Source of the DNA: Viscum album | Lineage: Eukaryota > Streptophyta > Magnoliopsida > Santalales > Viscaceae | Length of the DNA: 64,000 bases | Direction: 5' to 3' | Assembly: GCA_963277665.1 (NCBI GenBank) | Contig: OY728143.1 | Span: forward strand, 230,383,591 to 230,447,590 | Shown: piece by piece, positions 1 through 13,330 of the stretch | Layout: every line of letters starts with the position of its first letter | How positions within the stretch are numbered: the stretch's first letter is position 1 | Position numbers and translations under genes: made by a program | The notes under the pieces: model-generated | What the model was told of the DNA's origin: nothing | Databases searched by the model: none | Seen by the model: only the letters and a program-made list of their open reading frames with translations

Positions 1-1105
1 TTTTTAAAAATTATGTTCTTATTTTCTACGAATGAATCAATATATTTAAATTTATTAGTAAATATATATATATATATATATATTATAATTATGTTAATCT
101 TACTCATACTGACCAATTTAATACCTAGGTAAAATGGTAATATTTAAATATTTCTTTCTCTTTTTAAACTAGTTGTTGTGTAAAATAGAAGTTATCATAC
201 ATACTGTCCTTTTAATATAACATGGTGTAATATTCGCTATGAATTTTCATTAAATACCAACATATAAATTTGAAGTTAATCTCAATAATAAATGTTTTTT
301 TATCTGAAAATATATTAGTAGTAGTCGACCAATATAAAAATGGTAAACTCAACTTCCTCTTGAAAAGATTGAAATGGAAATATGAAGGTCTTCAGAAATA
401 ACTACTCTTCACAATAGTAAATCTTTAATGTGAGGTGAAAAAATCTGCAAATAAGAAAAATTAATGTATAAACCAACGACATATAATAATAAAGAACATT
501 GAAGACAATAATGGGAAGGATTATTGTTATTCCAGTGACCACAATACATAAACCAAAGATGTGTGAAAAGACTAGTTTTTCATGTGAAATAATGGTTTTA
601 GTATAAATATTTTGTTTTAGTATCCTTTTAATAATGGTGAAGAATTAATTTTCCCTCTATAATGTGAACATAATGAAATATACATGGTTGAAATTTATTA
701 TTTAATCATCTAATAAAATTATACCCCAATATTATCATTTTTACGAAGGACGAGTTTCGAATTAATATTATTTTGCATAAAGCACTAAAATGAACATCCA
801 TAATATCATATAATTTTAAAAAGGATAATATTATATTTTTAATAACATCAGTCATTAATGAAACCTAAATTTTCTTCATAAGATAAGATATTTCCCAATA
901 TGAAAAAATGTTCATATAATGAAATAATGATTTTTTTTCTCAAAAAAATCATCAATATCAATAAATGTTCAATGTAAATCATTTGATAAGTTAAATAATT
1001 AAATTTCATCAAAATAATCATGACTGATATTTATAAATACTAAATATAATGATTGATCCAACATTATTCCATTTATCAGTAATTAATTTATATAAACTAA
1101 GACAT
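1..1105. other. AT-rich sequence, no gene
   Basis: No reading frame of note and no recognisable protein motif on either strand. The only structured piece is a TA microsatellite near the left edge. The stretch is probably old, decayed repeat sequence, but I could not tie it to a family. Confidence 0.5.
62..84. repeat. (TA)n microsatellite
   Basis: Uninterrupted alternating A and T over about 23 bases. Confidence 0.9.
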
Positions 1106-1168
1106 CATGTGTGTCAGTGGTAGGACTTGAATACTTTTAATCCTTTGGTTGTGGGTTCAAGCACTATG
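1106..1168 (+). repeat. tRNA-Lys(UUU)-derived relic (SINE head or tRNA pseudogene)
   Basis: The stretch lines up almost without gaps with the D-arm to T-arm part of a tRNA-Lys. It has an A-box-like GTCAGTGGTAGG at 1113-1124, an anticodon-loop-like CTTTTAAT matching a UUU anticodon, and a B box GGTTCAAGC at 1154-1162. About three quarters of some 57 positions agree with a typical lysine tRNA by eye. The acceptor stem does not pair, so a working tRNA is unlikely. Plant SINEs with tRNA-Lys-like heads are known (tobacco TS), which makes a SINE head plausible. The AT-rich sequence after it shows no clear tail or flanking duplication. Confidence 0.5.
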
Positions 1169-4100
1169 AATTTAAATGATGTGATAGGTATTGAAATAAA
1201 TAAATAAAATTAATATATTCAATATAACATCCCAAAAAATATAATAAACTAAATAAAAATATCATTAATCATCATATCAATATTTAGATTCAATTATTTA
1301 AATAAACACCCTTTTCTACGAAATAAAATTATCCTAATTTATGATCATCAAGAATATATTAACCCGTAGGTTTAATAATCCTTTATCATATTCCCTTAAA
1401 TTAAAATCTCTATTAATCATGACCTTTTATCTACTAAACTTTTTAAAGGTATCAATTCCACATAACATATAATTTGAAATTGTGAAGACAAAACCATCTA
1501 TATAAGTATACTTACGTGTCTCATTATTTTCATAATATTCATAGTATGTAAGAATACCATTGATTATCACACCCTTCATTCAACAATTTTTTTTAATCAT
1601 TAACCATTCATTTTCAAAATATTTTTTTAAAACCTTATACATACAATACAATGTTATTAGAAATTTTCTTTATGATTCATTAATGTCAACACAACCATGT
1701 TTTATAATCTTGATGAATGAAAAATGATTTATTCCTTGAATCTGGACATCAAAGACTTGTTTTATGTTGTTTATAGAAAATTTAACTTCTAGAAATAATT
1801 CCATATATCCATGAAACTAAGTATTCATGTCTTTGGTGGTATTTTCCTTTTATAATTAGATGGATGAGTTGTGTTTTTGAATTCCAATAAAAGAAATACC
1901 ATTATACGTATAAATATTAAAGAAATGAGTAGGTGGTAGATAGATTAAATAGGATTTAAATAGTGATTCGAAGGATCAAAATTCATTTAAAATACCATGA
2001 ACTACCTTTTATCATAATAGAGTATATTATATCATATAGAAGAGACATGACAGTTGTATGAGTACCATTTCCTTTAACCATATTAAATTATATTGAATCT
2101 CATCACATGAAAATTCAGAAGGGATTCAAAATACATTGATCATATTATTAACCTCAAAACAATAAACTCATTAAGGTATCCATTACTGATAGGTTAACTA
2201 CACATGATTACATGATAATATCAAATGATACCTATACTTCACCTAGAACAATAAATATAAGGACATGGCCATCAAAAATACATATTCTAGTGTTTTAAAA
2301 CAATAATTCACATTCATGTCTTTCTGGTGATGAATTAGGTATAGAGTTTTATATATTTAGGTATTAATTATTACATGAAAAAACCATTAATTACAATGTG
2401 GAAACAATTACCCAGTATCAATTTTTCCCAAATCACAATGACTTTAAAATGAGACTTGTTTTTTCACTACTAATCTTCATGACAATCATCATAAATTATT
2501 TTTTTATAACCATACCTAATACATATAAAGGAATTTTAAATACATGAATTGGGAATAAAAATATATATTAATTAATATGAAGGGATATAAATAAGCCTAA
2601 TAATATATTTTAATAATCAGAGTTCAAAAAGTATATCTTTCTTTAACATAATAAACCATGGTCTCAAATATTCAATTACATCCACATGAAGAAAAATATT
2701 ATATCAAAATTATACAATAATATAATTCATTTGAAATAAAATTTTAAAATCATAATCATCATATTTTCATTGAAAAAATCTATTCCAATAAAAATAAATT
2801 CCTTACAAAACAATTTTACCCTAAAAGGGCATAATAAATCGTTTTAAAAACTTATTATCATATCGTTTGGAATTAAAAAAATATCAATAGAAACAGATAT
2901 GAATGAATAGAAAATTCATTTAGTTTTTTGTTACATAATATTTATAGATCCCTTACATAGCCTATACATTGTGAATAACCATACATTTGATATCCAACAT
3001 AATTCTTTGGTGAACATAATCACTTACCAATGAATTGTAGTGCTATCTAGGTGCAATATTCTTATAAGCTATATTGTGATCCCCATTATCATGAGATAAA
3101 TTAGTCTCACCTATCATTATGAAATATTTATATGCAAAAAAAGCATGAATAAAACATTTTAATAATGAACCTATCCATTATAAAACCCTTGAAAAACAAT
3201 TTGGAATCCATTTTAAAAACAAATTTGGATATTGAAATACCCTTTATTTTAAAAACCCATATTAAAAAATAAAACTCCCAAGTGGAATTCATATAGAGGT
3301 TCTCCTTTAATAAAACCATTCATCTCATAATGTAATAAAAATAATAATGGTTAAGAAGATGGGAAAATCTGTTGTAACTATATACATAAAGAAATTTCTT
3401 TTCTTATTTTGTAAGGAAATTCAAAACATTAAATAAAATGATTCATTTTAAAAACCATTGAAATGATTTCAACAGAAATATAATGTCTCTTTATAATTTT
3501 ATTATGGATATATACATAAATTAGAAATATTTTTGAAAATAATATGTACATGGAGGAGAAATTATTGGAAATGGATATTTAATAAAACATTTTTAATAAA
3601 AAATCAATTTACATGAGTCTAACTAATCCCATATGGTTTTTATATTACAGAATAATTAACTTTTGATAACTATTTTATTTCATAAGAACATTATTATAGT
3701 TTATTATTACTTTTTTATTTAATTTATTACAATTTTATATTAAATTACTTATTTTAATATTTTATGTCAGACATTTCGATAATATTTGGATCATATATCC
3801 AATTTGGTATGTGATGGTTGAATATGGATAACGTGGTCCTTATTCAGTAATATCTATAATAATAATCACTACTTAATTGTAATTTTAAAAGAAAAATTAT
3901 AATTTTATGACAAATAATGAAATATGGGTTTGAAACATGATCCATGTTATAATCATAGTGATTGTAGGCCATACATAGGTAGGAGCAACACTTCCATTTT
4001 AGACGCTCATAATAGAATGAATACTAGAGTTAATTTATCATTAAATAAATATAATTATTCCAAACAAAATATTATTTATATAGATATAAATATATATTTA

Positions 4101-6179
4101 CATATCATCAATGTGATGTGGTTTTGAAAACTAAATGAAATCTCTTTGTTGATGTCGTATTCCACATCTACGCATAAAGGAAGTTACCATTTTTAGTGAG
4201 GGGATTGATTGGAATTATATGATGTACTACATTTTTAATTGATAAATATGTCATTATTATATTATATAAACATCAAATTCATCAATTTAACTATCCATGA
4301 GAGACAATGATAGATAAATAATTATATTGGTTTTCCATGAAGTAGTCCTCAGCACACATGAACAATAATTTTTTTTCTCATTTTATTGAAGATAAGATGT
4401 ATATAGGTTTTTATATTAAAATAATTTATATTATTATATAATATAATTTTTTCAATTCTTAAATAACTAAGATGATTTTATGAAGTTTTAATAAGGAATA
4501 ATACAAAATCCTTTTGTTAAAATATAAACCTCTTTTTTAGAAAACATCTTTTTCTTTGAAACATAAGACTTATAATTTTGTTATTCAGAAAAAATGAATT
4601 TTTCTAGAATATGATAAATCATCATAAAAGGAATTTTATATGTATTAGGTTTTCCAATTGGTATTCAAATTGTGAAAATAAGAGAGATGGTGACTTTTTA
4701 AAAGAGATGGGAGGAGCATTAATGAATGTTTTAATGTTTTAATCTAATAAAAAACAATTTTTTATTTTCAAATTAATCAAAATTGATATTATTCAAATTT
4801 ATGACTAGTATGATTGAAAATAATCTAATACATTATAATATTCACACTTTTAGGTGATTTTAACATGCTTATATGTGTCTTTTAACCTGCATTATCTTTT
4901 CTTGATAATTATCATGATAACGATTATTTTTTCTCTTTTTGGGTCAATATATTTACTTTTGATGAACAGTTGTACCATAAAAGGACCTTGGTTATAATTA
5001 AAAACCATTTAATAATTAGAATTATTATCATGGTATATTTTATAGTTCTTGTTGGTTTAATTAGGTATTAATTATTATAATATAAAATTAATTTTAATAT
5101 TGGAATAATTATATTAATTTAAATTTTAATAAAAAAAATACAAAAATAGAATTGGTATATAAGGAATTAAAACCTTAATAACTTTTCATTTAATATTAAA
5201 AATAATAGAATAAAATCAGTTAATCAAAAAAATATTTTTATAATTTTGGAAACCTTTTATTTTCATTTTCTATTAATTATATTCATAATATTGGTTTTGT
5301 GTAGTCATTTAATGTAATTATTTAATTAGATAAATTTACAAATAAACTACCATGATAAATAAATATAATTTAACATCATAAATAATATTTATAGTATAAT
5401 TAAAATTCATTTTTAATTGTGTAAATAATTATAAATAATAAAAAAAGGAGAAGGCATTTTCTACTTTTCTTTACATAACATATCATAAACGTGTAAATAA
5501 TACTAAAATGGAAAAAATAAATTTTATTATAATTTTGTATGCTATGGGAAGAAATATTCTCAGCCAATAATGTTACATATTGTTTAGGATTACAATGTAC
5601 ACAATATCACATTATTTTTACCATTAATTAACTCATGTTACCTTTTCCGTGGAAACAAAACATATTGTGATTACTATTCACAATGACAAAAAAGGTCATA
5701 TTTACCTAATTTAGAGCCCATGATTTCAAATATTGAATCCAAATTCATGTCTAAAAATTTCGATGTTAAAGAATTTGATTTCAAATTAATCATGAAAAAC
5801 ATGATCAAAAACAACTTTTCAGAAAAATGAAACCATATGAAGAAAAATGATTCATAATAAATTCAATTATAATTTTCATTCTGAATACTATAATTAGATT
5901 ATTTTCAATATAAAATAACTACTTAAATTTTAAAACTAATCCAAAATATAATTTCAATTTTAAATAATAAAAAAATATTGTTTAAAAAAACATTATTTTT
6001 TTCTATTTGTTGAAAAATTAAACATCACCAAAAAACTAAATATATCACCCAATGAAACGTTGATATTCTAATTTAATAAATTTTAATTTTAAAAAATTAA
6101 ATTTCAAAATATGGGATATTTAAATTATAATATTCTGTAATAAAAAGTAATAAATATCTATTTTTGAAGAAAATGTATA
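1169..6179. other. AT-rich degenerate repeat sequence, no gene
   Basis: No supportable gene. Short open frames (for example 3924-4127 plus and 3128-3319 minus) match nothing I recognise. Around 3130-3500 the minus strand carries runs resembling the long T-rich, 'gttttcaaaatg'-like parts of the gypsy LTRs further right (compare 34250-34540 and 63300-63430), so decayed minus-strand LTR sequence is likely. The resemblance is weak and partly compositional. Confidence 0.4.
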
Positions 6180-6414
6180 TTGTAGGAATTTAATTACTTC
6201 TTTAAAATTGTAGTTCTTATTTAGTAAACAAAATCAATAATTTTTTTATTAGCACCATTATATATATATAATTTTTTAATCAAATTCATAACTCCCAATT
6301 AATTGGTGAGGTTATAATTGTGTTTCAATTTTTGTGGGTTCTTTTGTGCCGGATGTAGTGTATCGTACATGTGATCAATCAAAATATAATTTAGTTAAAA
6401 TCACGGGTGTTACA
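6180..6414 (+). repeat. LTR-like fragment ending GGGTGTTACA
   Basis: The segment resembles the first ~245 bp of element D's LTRs (31018-31275 and 40935-41178). Shared features are an AGTTCTT..TTTA..TAA stretch, CACCATTATA, a CATG-GAT patch and a closing GGTGTTAC. Read on the minus strand, the end gives TGTAACACCC, the usual start of a Tekay-type LTR. It may therefore be either a plus-strand piece of a D-like LTR or the start of a minus-strand LTR running leftwards. Both readings make it retrotransposon debris. Confidence 0.35.
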
Positions 6415-8026
6415 CTATTATATTATTTCCTATATTATATATCTGAATTAAATTATTATTTTACCTTGGTTATGGTGGAATCCATTCTAATTCATGAATC
6501 TCTTTTAATTGTGGTTAAGGGTATGATATTGGTTTTTTAGTCTTTGCACAATATTTGACTCATGTACCTATAGTTAGTGGTCGCTTTTCAGTTAATTTGG
6601 CTTTTGGATTTGACTTATGTAATAATGGATCATTATAATATGATATTTTTTTTATTTTTTTATAGAATAATAATAATAATGTTTTAGGATTGAATATTAT
6701 GATGACATGTTACCTATATTATAAGTATTAACTAATACAATCCCCTTAGTGATGTACTTTGATATGATGGATTTTTGGGGAATCAGTAATAGTTATTTTT
6801 TAAGGGTTAGTAAAAAAAATATATAATTATTATTGTATGTTGTCCCATATTTTGAAAGAAATCTTAGACTATACCACAACATACCATCAAATGTTTTCTT
6901 ATTCAAACTAATAATGAATCATATTTATATGTTTATATATGAATAAAAATCTATCAATAATATATTAATATAATGAGTTAAATGTTTTCCATGATATTTT
7001 TTTGGGAATTGTGTATTGGAAAACAATTCTCAATTCACATTAATTACATTTTGTTAAACCATTTTATATTTTCTAGATCATATACAATTCCTATTTATTT
7101 TCGTTGATTCACCCATTATATAGAAGATAATTAATAACAATACCAACCCCAACACTATATTCTAATTTTTAGGGGGTAAACCCTTTCTGTGGAACCTATC
7201 ATGGGATAAAATAGAATCCTTTTGGGTGTTATTAGATTATATCTAACCTTCATGTATCTTCTATTATATGAATCATTCTTTCACATAAAAGTTTTTGGGA
7301 TTACATTTCATATATATGTTATAGTCTCTTTATTCCCAGCAACATATTAAAATATGAAATAATTATTCCCATTTAAATTATAGTGAACAATGTTTCCATG
7401 AACCACATTTAACCTATAGTTATAATGTGATTTACTAGAGACATGTTAGATTGGATTACAAAAATGGAAGAGTTTGTTTATCTATATAAGAGTAGTGGTC
7501 GTTAATTATTATATTGACATTACACAGAAACATTACATTATTCATGGGATTTAATGTAATGAATCACTATTAAAAAAACACAATTTTTATATGGTTAATC
7601 ATGATATTATATTCCAAATCTGATGTTTATTTATCCCATAATTTCCCTTATTTATATATATTATCAAAATAATTTATTTTTTTTAAATCATCTCTCCATT
7701 TTCAGTCATATTCTCTTAATCAATAATAGGTTTCATTATGTGATGTTTTTTAATAATTTGGCGTGGGACCCTTAACCTTTAAATGTGAATAAAATTTTAT
7801 ATAACGATCCTTCTAGTCATTTTATAATCCAGGAGTTTGTTTTCTATGCTCAAAAATTTATATTCCATAGTTTGAATATTGTTTTTAATTCCCAGGACAT
7901 GTAGAAATGAGTGGTAATTTATTTACTATCAAACTATTTGTTTCTACTTAGTTTATTAAAAATTATCACTCTATTATACTTTGAGTCCCATTTTTATTGA
8001 CAGTAGAATATTTTATTGTTATAATG
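6415..8026. other. AT-rich flank of the outermost element, no gene
   Basis: No coding signature seen on either strand. It directly borders the outer end of element A's 3' LTR and is probably older repeat sequence that served as A's target. Confidence 0.4.
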
Positions 8027-8708
8027 TTTAATCCTATGTACTAGAGGTGTGTTGTGGTGAACCTATACCATATTCCCTAATGTAGGAAAATATTCTACAA
8101 GGAATAAATACAATTTAAAATGGAAAAATTGAAACAACTAATCTTTGAGATATCATGGTGTAACCCCATCCATATCAAAATAATATACATAGAAAGATAA
8201 AATATAAACCACTCCACCTTATTGCAGCATCAGGATATCCCTACATCGAAAGAAATAACATGGTCTATGCACCACCCAAGGGGTATGTAGGGTGTGACCT
8301 GAATGAGATCAGTTGGATCCCAACCAGTTGTACCATATCAATTCACATTACAATAATCCAAACATGATAAAATATAAGGAATAAAATACATCATAATTAG
8401 TAAAAAAAATAAAATAATAGAATGAAAATACAATTTTCTTATTCTCTAAAATAATCCAGGTAAAAAAATCAATTTATATCCCATATATCAAAGAATTAAA
8501 AAAAATTCATCATATATTATATTAATTCTAAAACCATAAAACCAAATCACTTGTATCATCACTCCAAGGATCACAATGGGTCGGTGTATTTAGGGGAGTC
8601 ATACCAAATCATAGGAAATCATGTGCATCATATCGCTAAATATTTTCAGTGAATCAAGATATTAGAGGAAAAAACTAACAAATGAATGTCCTAATTGGTC
8701 TAACAAGT
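8027..8708 (-). repeat. Element A 3' LTR, distal piece
   Basis: Aligns over its whole length with 62398-63185. Matching landmarks include 'actagagg' at 8040 and 62406, 'gaaacaact' at 8133 and 62596, the 'caccacc(ca/g)aagggg' patch near 8270 and 62740, and 'aaatcata' near 8605 and 63085. It stops at 8708, where B's LTR begins, and continues at 46000. The outer boundary was set by alignment to the primer-site side of the other LTR and is uncertain by about 10 bases. Confidence 0.7.
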
Positions 8709-11700
8709 TCTAAAACCCCAATATTTTCATTTATGTCTCCTTTAAAAGTTAATATCTTTGATATTTTATTCTTTACATAACACCTTGTTTAAAATTTTAA
8801 TATAATATTAAATATAACCGTAGGAATAGTAATGTGACCATTAGGAATAGTAACCTAGACAATAGAATTGAAACCATACATATGAAAGTAAAAATAATTT
8901 TTTTGGTTACTTATAAATTAAAATATTTTATATTTACATAAATGATAATGTAAATAAATGTTTTAAACTATAAATTAAGTGATGGTATTTTTTAAAACAT
9001 AAATTTTTATTTACAATTTTATAAAAAATATAATTATATAAAATTAAATTTATTTCCCGAAAATTGATTCATAAATTACTAATTTATTGCCTTATTATTA
9101 TATGATAATTTTATAATACCTTAACAAAATTTTCAAAGTGTCATGAAAAATTTTATAATATTGAAATCGGTATTTCTTGAGTAAATATTAATTTATTTAA
9201 AAAATATACAATCAACCCAATTAAGATAAATATTTTCATAATTTTTTGTTAATTTTATAAATTCTAAATGTTGAAAAAAATTTAGGGGGATTTTTTTGGG
9301 GATCATTCTAAAATAGTTTAATTTTTTGTGAATACTAAAATATGATAATTGATGGTATATAAAAAACAGATGAGTTATTTAGTCATAGATGATGTATAGA
9401 TGATGTAAGCCTATAATATAAATCTATCTATAATGATTTTAATATATTTATTTGTAATTATAAAACTATTCATAGTCATGAGGAAAAAATGAAATTGACT
9501 AAATAAAATATTCAAAAAACACCCCTCTCCTTTACTATAAATACCCCCCTTACCACCACATATCCTCATGCCTATAAAGACTTCAATATTGATTATATTC
9601 TACCCATTTCCTCTCCATAAATGCTTCACTATGTTATAGTCATTTTGTTCTCACCCAAAATTCAATTTCATCGCTCATTAAGGAGTTTCTCAGTTAGAGG
9701 AATTCAAGAGGCAAAATTCACGTTCACTATTTTAATTTCATTTCAATTTATTTTATTTTACTATCCTGAACTCACCTTCCAATTCCAAAGTAACTTTATA
9801 TCGCCATTATCTATTATATATTGGAGTTCAACTATGCACCATAACATCTCTTATTTGTTTCCTTTTATTTTAAAAATGAATACATCATTCATGAATTAAT
9901 GATATACTACCTTCAGGGATAATGTGTTTTTGTTTTTCAATTCATTATTCATGGTATGCCATAAAACCATTTTATGGTCAAAATATATTATAATATATAT
10001 ATATTAAATAATATCTATTGTTCTGGATCTCATATATATACACAATATTAAATAATAAAACAGAACTTATTTTTATTGATCGAAAAAGTTCCGAAACCAT
10101 CTAACCAATTATCAATAACGTCTTATCTAATGATTCATCCTCACCTAGATTAACCAAATGACCTATATAACCATTTAATATTATATAATTTTATTAATAA
10201 AATATAATTTCAATGATGAAAAAATACTTTTATTTTACATGATCATTCAAATGCGTAGAAAATAAATTAATTTTGAAAACCAAGGAAAAAAACACTCTCT
10301 AACGTCTAAATTTAACATTATAAATCATCAAAAAGACCATAAATTAACTTAATAAGATTAAAATTAAAAAACTTTTTTTTAAGTTTCTAAATTACATTTT
10401 TAATGAATCTAATTCGTTATCTAGGATATTAAGCACATGTGATGAACAGATTCAGACATAAAGTAAGGGTCTCCACACCAATCTCTATTTTTCATTTGGT
10501 TTACTCATTATCAATCTTTACCATAATTTTATTATTTTATATTTCTTCTTATAAATTCAATGTATATGCCCCAAAATCATATATCCATATCAATTCATCC
10601 TTTTTAATGATAAATACGTTTTTACAAGGTCCCCTTCTCAATTATTCTTGATAAGAAACCCAGGTTAATGGGAACTTTATGATTTCTTTATAATTTTCAA
10701 GTACCATAAATAATTTTTTTAGGAAAATTATTTTTCACAAATCACTAATTTTGTATTGGAATATTATATTTTGTTCAATTCTATTTCTATATAAAAAATT
10801 ATGATAAAATCGAATGATTTTTCAAAAAAAAACTTCTTTGCATAGTGAAATGTGTATTTCTCTCCAAAGTTCCTTGATGTTTTTATTAGAGTATTTTCAA
10901 CTATTAGTTATTGATATTGATCTCTTATGACTATCACATAACATATTTAGTTAAATTTAATATGACCAGTTTGACTGTGAATGTGCTATCCTGACACCAT
11001 TTATCCTAATACTCAGAATGGTTAGTTATTCTGATTACAGATTGTAGAATTTTTTTTTCATTTCATTTTTTATACAGTGTTTATATTTAAACCAATTGAT
11101 ATATAGAATTAATTGGAAATAGTAAGTGATGGGTGGGGCCTTCTCTTTATCATGGATTTATAGATAATTCTCATTAGACAAAAAATATATAAACATGGCC
11201 AAGGACATTCCAATTAATTTTCATATATGGATTTGGTTGAGTCGTTAACCATTTATTTTCAGATTTCTTGGTCAAATCCTTGAAGGTATGTTTCTACTGT
11301 GTAGAATAATGTATTACCCATTTATGATATTATTAAATGATAAATTGTTTTATTATTAGTATAGTTGAATATCAATTGTTATTTTTCATTCTCATGTAAT
11401 TAATTGTTGAATTATTATATAATTTTTACTCCTACCATATTAAACTCATGATAATGATTTAACGAAATCTATTTTTTTTATTCACCATGTATTATTATTT
11501 ATGATATCTTTAACTGTATTTTGTTACCACACTAATCACTTGAGATCACCCTTTTCTCATGTTTTATTTTTCCCCAGGATGCACATAAGTTTATAATGAA
11601 TGAATTGTAGGGATATTCTAGTAGTTAATTGATGTTTCTAATGGAATTTCTATATTGTTATTACTTTTATGTTTTAAGGTAAACCATATGTTTAAAACTA

Positions 11701-11813
11701 GTATTCCAAATATAGTAATATATTCGGTCCATTGGGATTTGATCTCATATTCATTGGACCATCATAATTAAGTAAAACACCAGCTCCAAGATACTGGGGT
11801 TAGGGTCTTTACA
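8709..11813 (+). repeat. Element B 5' LTR
   Basis: It begins with TCTAAAACCCC, a decayed form of TGTAACACCCC, and ends with TCTTTACA just before the primer site. It pairs with 16804-19128, 30644-31017 and 45661-45999. Clear shared landmarks are the 'taatgtga' region (8830 and 16926), the TATA region (9535 and 17623), 'gaattcaag' (9701 and 17791) and 'tatggatttgg' (11226 and 30781). The pair is strongly diverged, roughly a quarter of positions by eye. Small open frames at 9621-9899 and 10439-10651 lie in this non-coding LTR and are not genes. Confidence 0.8.
9535..9543 (+). promoter_or_regulatory. TATA box, element B 5' LTR
   Basis: CTATAAATA is followed by a C-rich stretch and conserved at the same place in the 3' LTR (17623-17631, again followed by 'ccatccctcaccacc'). 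Position and conservation fit the LTR core promoter, with the R region starting shortly downstream. Confidence 0.6.
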
Positions 11814-11830
11814 GTTTGTATCAAAGGAAG
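11814..11830 (+). other. Element B primer binding site (degenerate, tRNA-iMet type)
   Basis: Directly after the LTR end, GTTTGTATCAAAGGAAG resembles the TTTGGTATCAGAGC primer site used by plant gypsy and copia elements. This site anneals initiator tRNA-Met to prime minus-strand DNA synthesis. Confidence 0.55.
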
Positions 11831-12310
11831 TTTAGATGAATCCTTGGAAACTCGATATAGACAACCTATATTATGGAATATAACCCTAAGATAGAATTTG
11901 AGGATAATCATAGAAGCATATAATAGAATTTTGGTATGGTAAAGATTATGTGGGTCTTCCTAGAAATGAATCCATCTCTAGATAATATAAGTTGTTTTGG
12001 TTATATCATATATCTATATTGGGTTAACAACACAGACAAGGTGCATCGGGTTTGATAATGAACAACCTGGTACACAAAACCAAGCCATACTATGCACCTA
12101 GTTTGACACTCTATGGCTATATTCTTAGGATAGTTCACATTATCTTTAAAAACCATAACGATGGATTTAAAAGTAAACATATTCTCTAAAGAAACCCTTT
12201 TTTTATGATATTAGCTATTTATAAATTTCCAATTTACATTATGTTTTATCTACTTCGAAAATTGTGGATATTTATTCATAACCTAATTTAGTGTAATCCA
12301 TTATTTAGAA
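11831..12310 (+). other. Element B untranslated leader
   Basis: Non-coding leader between primer site and gag. Similar to D's leader: 'ccttggaaactcg' against 'ccattggaaactagg', 'tagtttgacactc' against 'tcgtttgacactc', and 'atggatttaaaa' against 'gtggatttaaaa'. Conservation between two families differing in LTR length suggests a functional leader, for example for RNA packaging, but that is inference. Confidence 0.5.
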
Positions 12311-13330
12311 ATGACACCGAGTGGAAGAAATGGAACTTTTGTTAATGCACATATTCCATTTAGGTATTTTCATCTTATACAAGATAATGATTATGGAGGT
12401 GAAGTTGGAAATCAAGATCAACAAGTTATTACTATATTCAGACAACTAACTCAGTTTATGAATAATAACTTTACCCATATATTGCATCATGATCCATGGT
12501 GTGGATATATAATGTTATAACACTTCATGAGACAACAACCTCAATAATTCAATGGGACTGAAACCCCATTTTTTGCTAAACAATGGATAAAATCCATATA
12601 AAATATATTTCTATCTCTGAGAAGTAATGAAAGGGATAAGGATTTCATATAATATTAACTTATTTTAGTATATGGAGCTCAATTGTGGTAATTGATTCCA
12701 ATCATGGAGGACATGAAATATATAACAATGAATTAAAGGATTTTAAGAAAAAATTCATTGAAAAATATATCCCTCGGGAACAACTAGAGGATATAGGGAG
12801 AAAATTATTCAATTTATTGAAAAAAGAGGCTGAAAAGTTTTCTATGTATTAGTAAAGAATTTCAACGATATAAAGGTATGTACCATATTATGTACGCAAT
12901 CCAAATAGAACCATTGATCGATTCGTTAATGGGTTAAAACCATTCCTCTAAAGGGAAGTGGTTTCCCAAAAATATTATTCATATGATGATATAGTATAAT
13001 TTTCTATAAATAAAGAGATATAATTCTGTTTGTCTTATTTATTTAAGGTAAAACAATGGTAGAAGATAGAAGAAGATATAATATTTATCAAGGGGTTGAA
13101 TAAAAAAGGGATTTTTTAAACTTGTGATACTTGTGGATGGAAACACACTGGTTTCTTCTTAGAAGAAAAAAAAAATCTAAAAGTGTGGTGATAAATGACA
13201 TAATGTTCATGATTAAAGGAAAATTAAATGATCTAATGATTAATAATTTTATAATTTTCGCGAAATTTGAATCTATGTAAATGAATGTCCTAAGCATAAA
13301 GAAAACATGCCGCTGAAAAGGCCAGGGTCA
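12311..13330 (+). pseudogene. gag: Element B gag, decayed
   Basis: Gag is the capsid and nucleocapsid protein that packages element RNA. The start at 12311 opens a 69-residue frame (MTPSGRNGTF...) of the usual hydrophilic N-terminal type. From about 12549 the retrotransposon gag domain is visible as FNGTETPFFAKQWIKSI, the equivalent of the family's 'F.G..dP..A..Wi..i' motif, followed by a helical region with a K-rich FKKKFIEKY-like segment near 12740. Two nucleocapsid zinc knuckles follow. The first, at 13123-13158, is CDTCGWKHTG with the last Cys lost; the second, at about 13168-13210, reads CGDK-stop-HNVHD after a frameshift. Many stops interrupt the frame. Confidence 0.75.

Noticed and set aside
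1106..1168. Functional tRNA-Lys gene
   Set aside because: No pairing acceptor stem and several changes in the arms.
7140..7240. LTR start on the minus strand (GGGTGTTATTAG near 7225)
   Set aside because: Only a 7-base resemblance to the TGTAACACCC start, with no partner copy found.
9621..9899. 92-codon plus-strand open frame
   Set aside because: Located just after the TATA box in B's 5' LTR, absent from the 3' copy at 17700-17980, and low in complexity.
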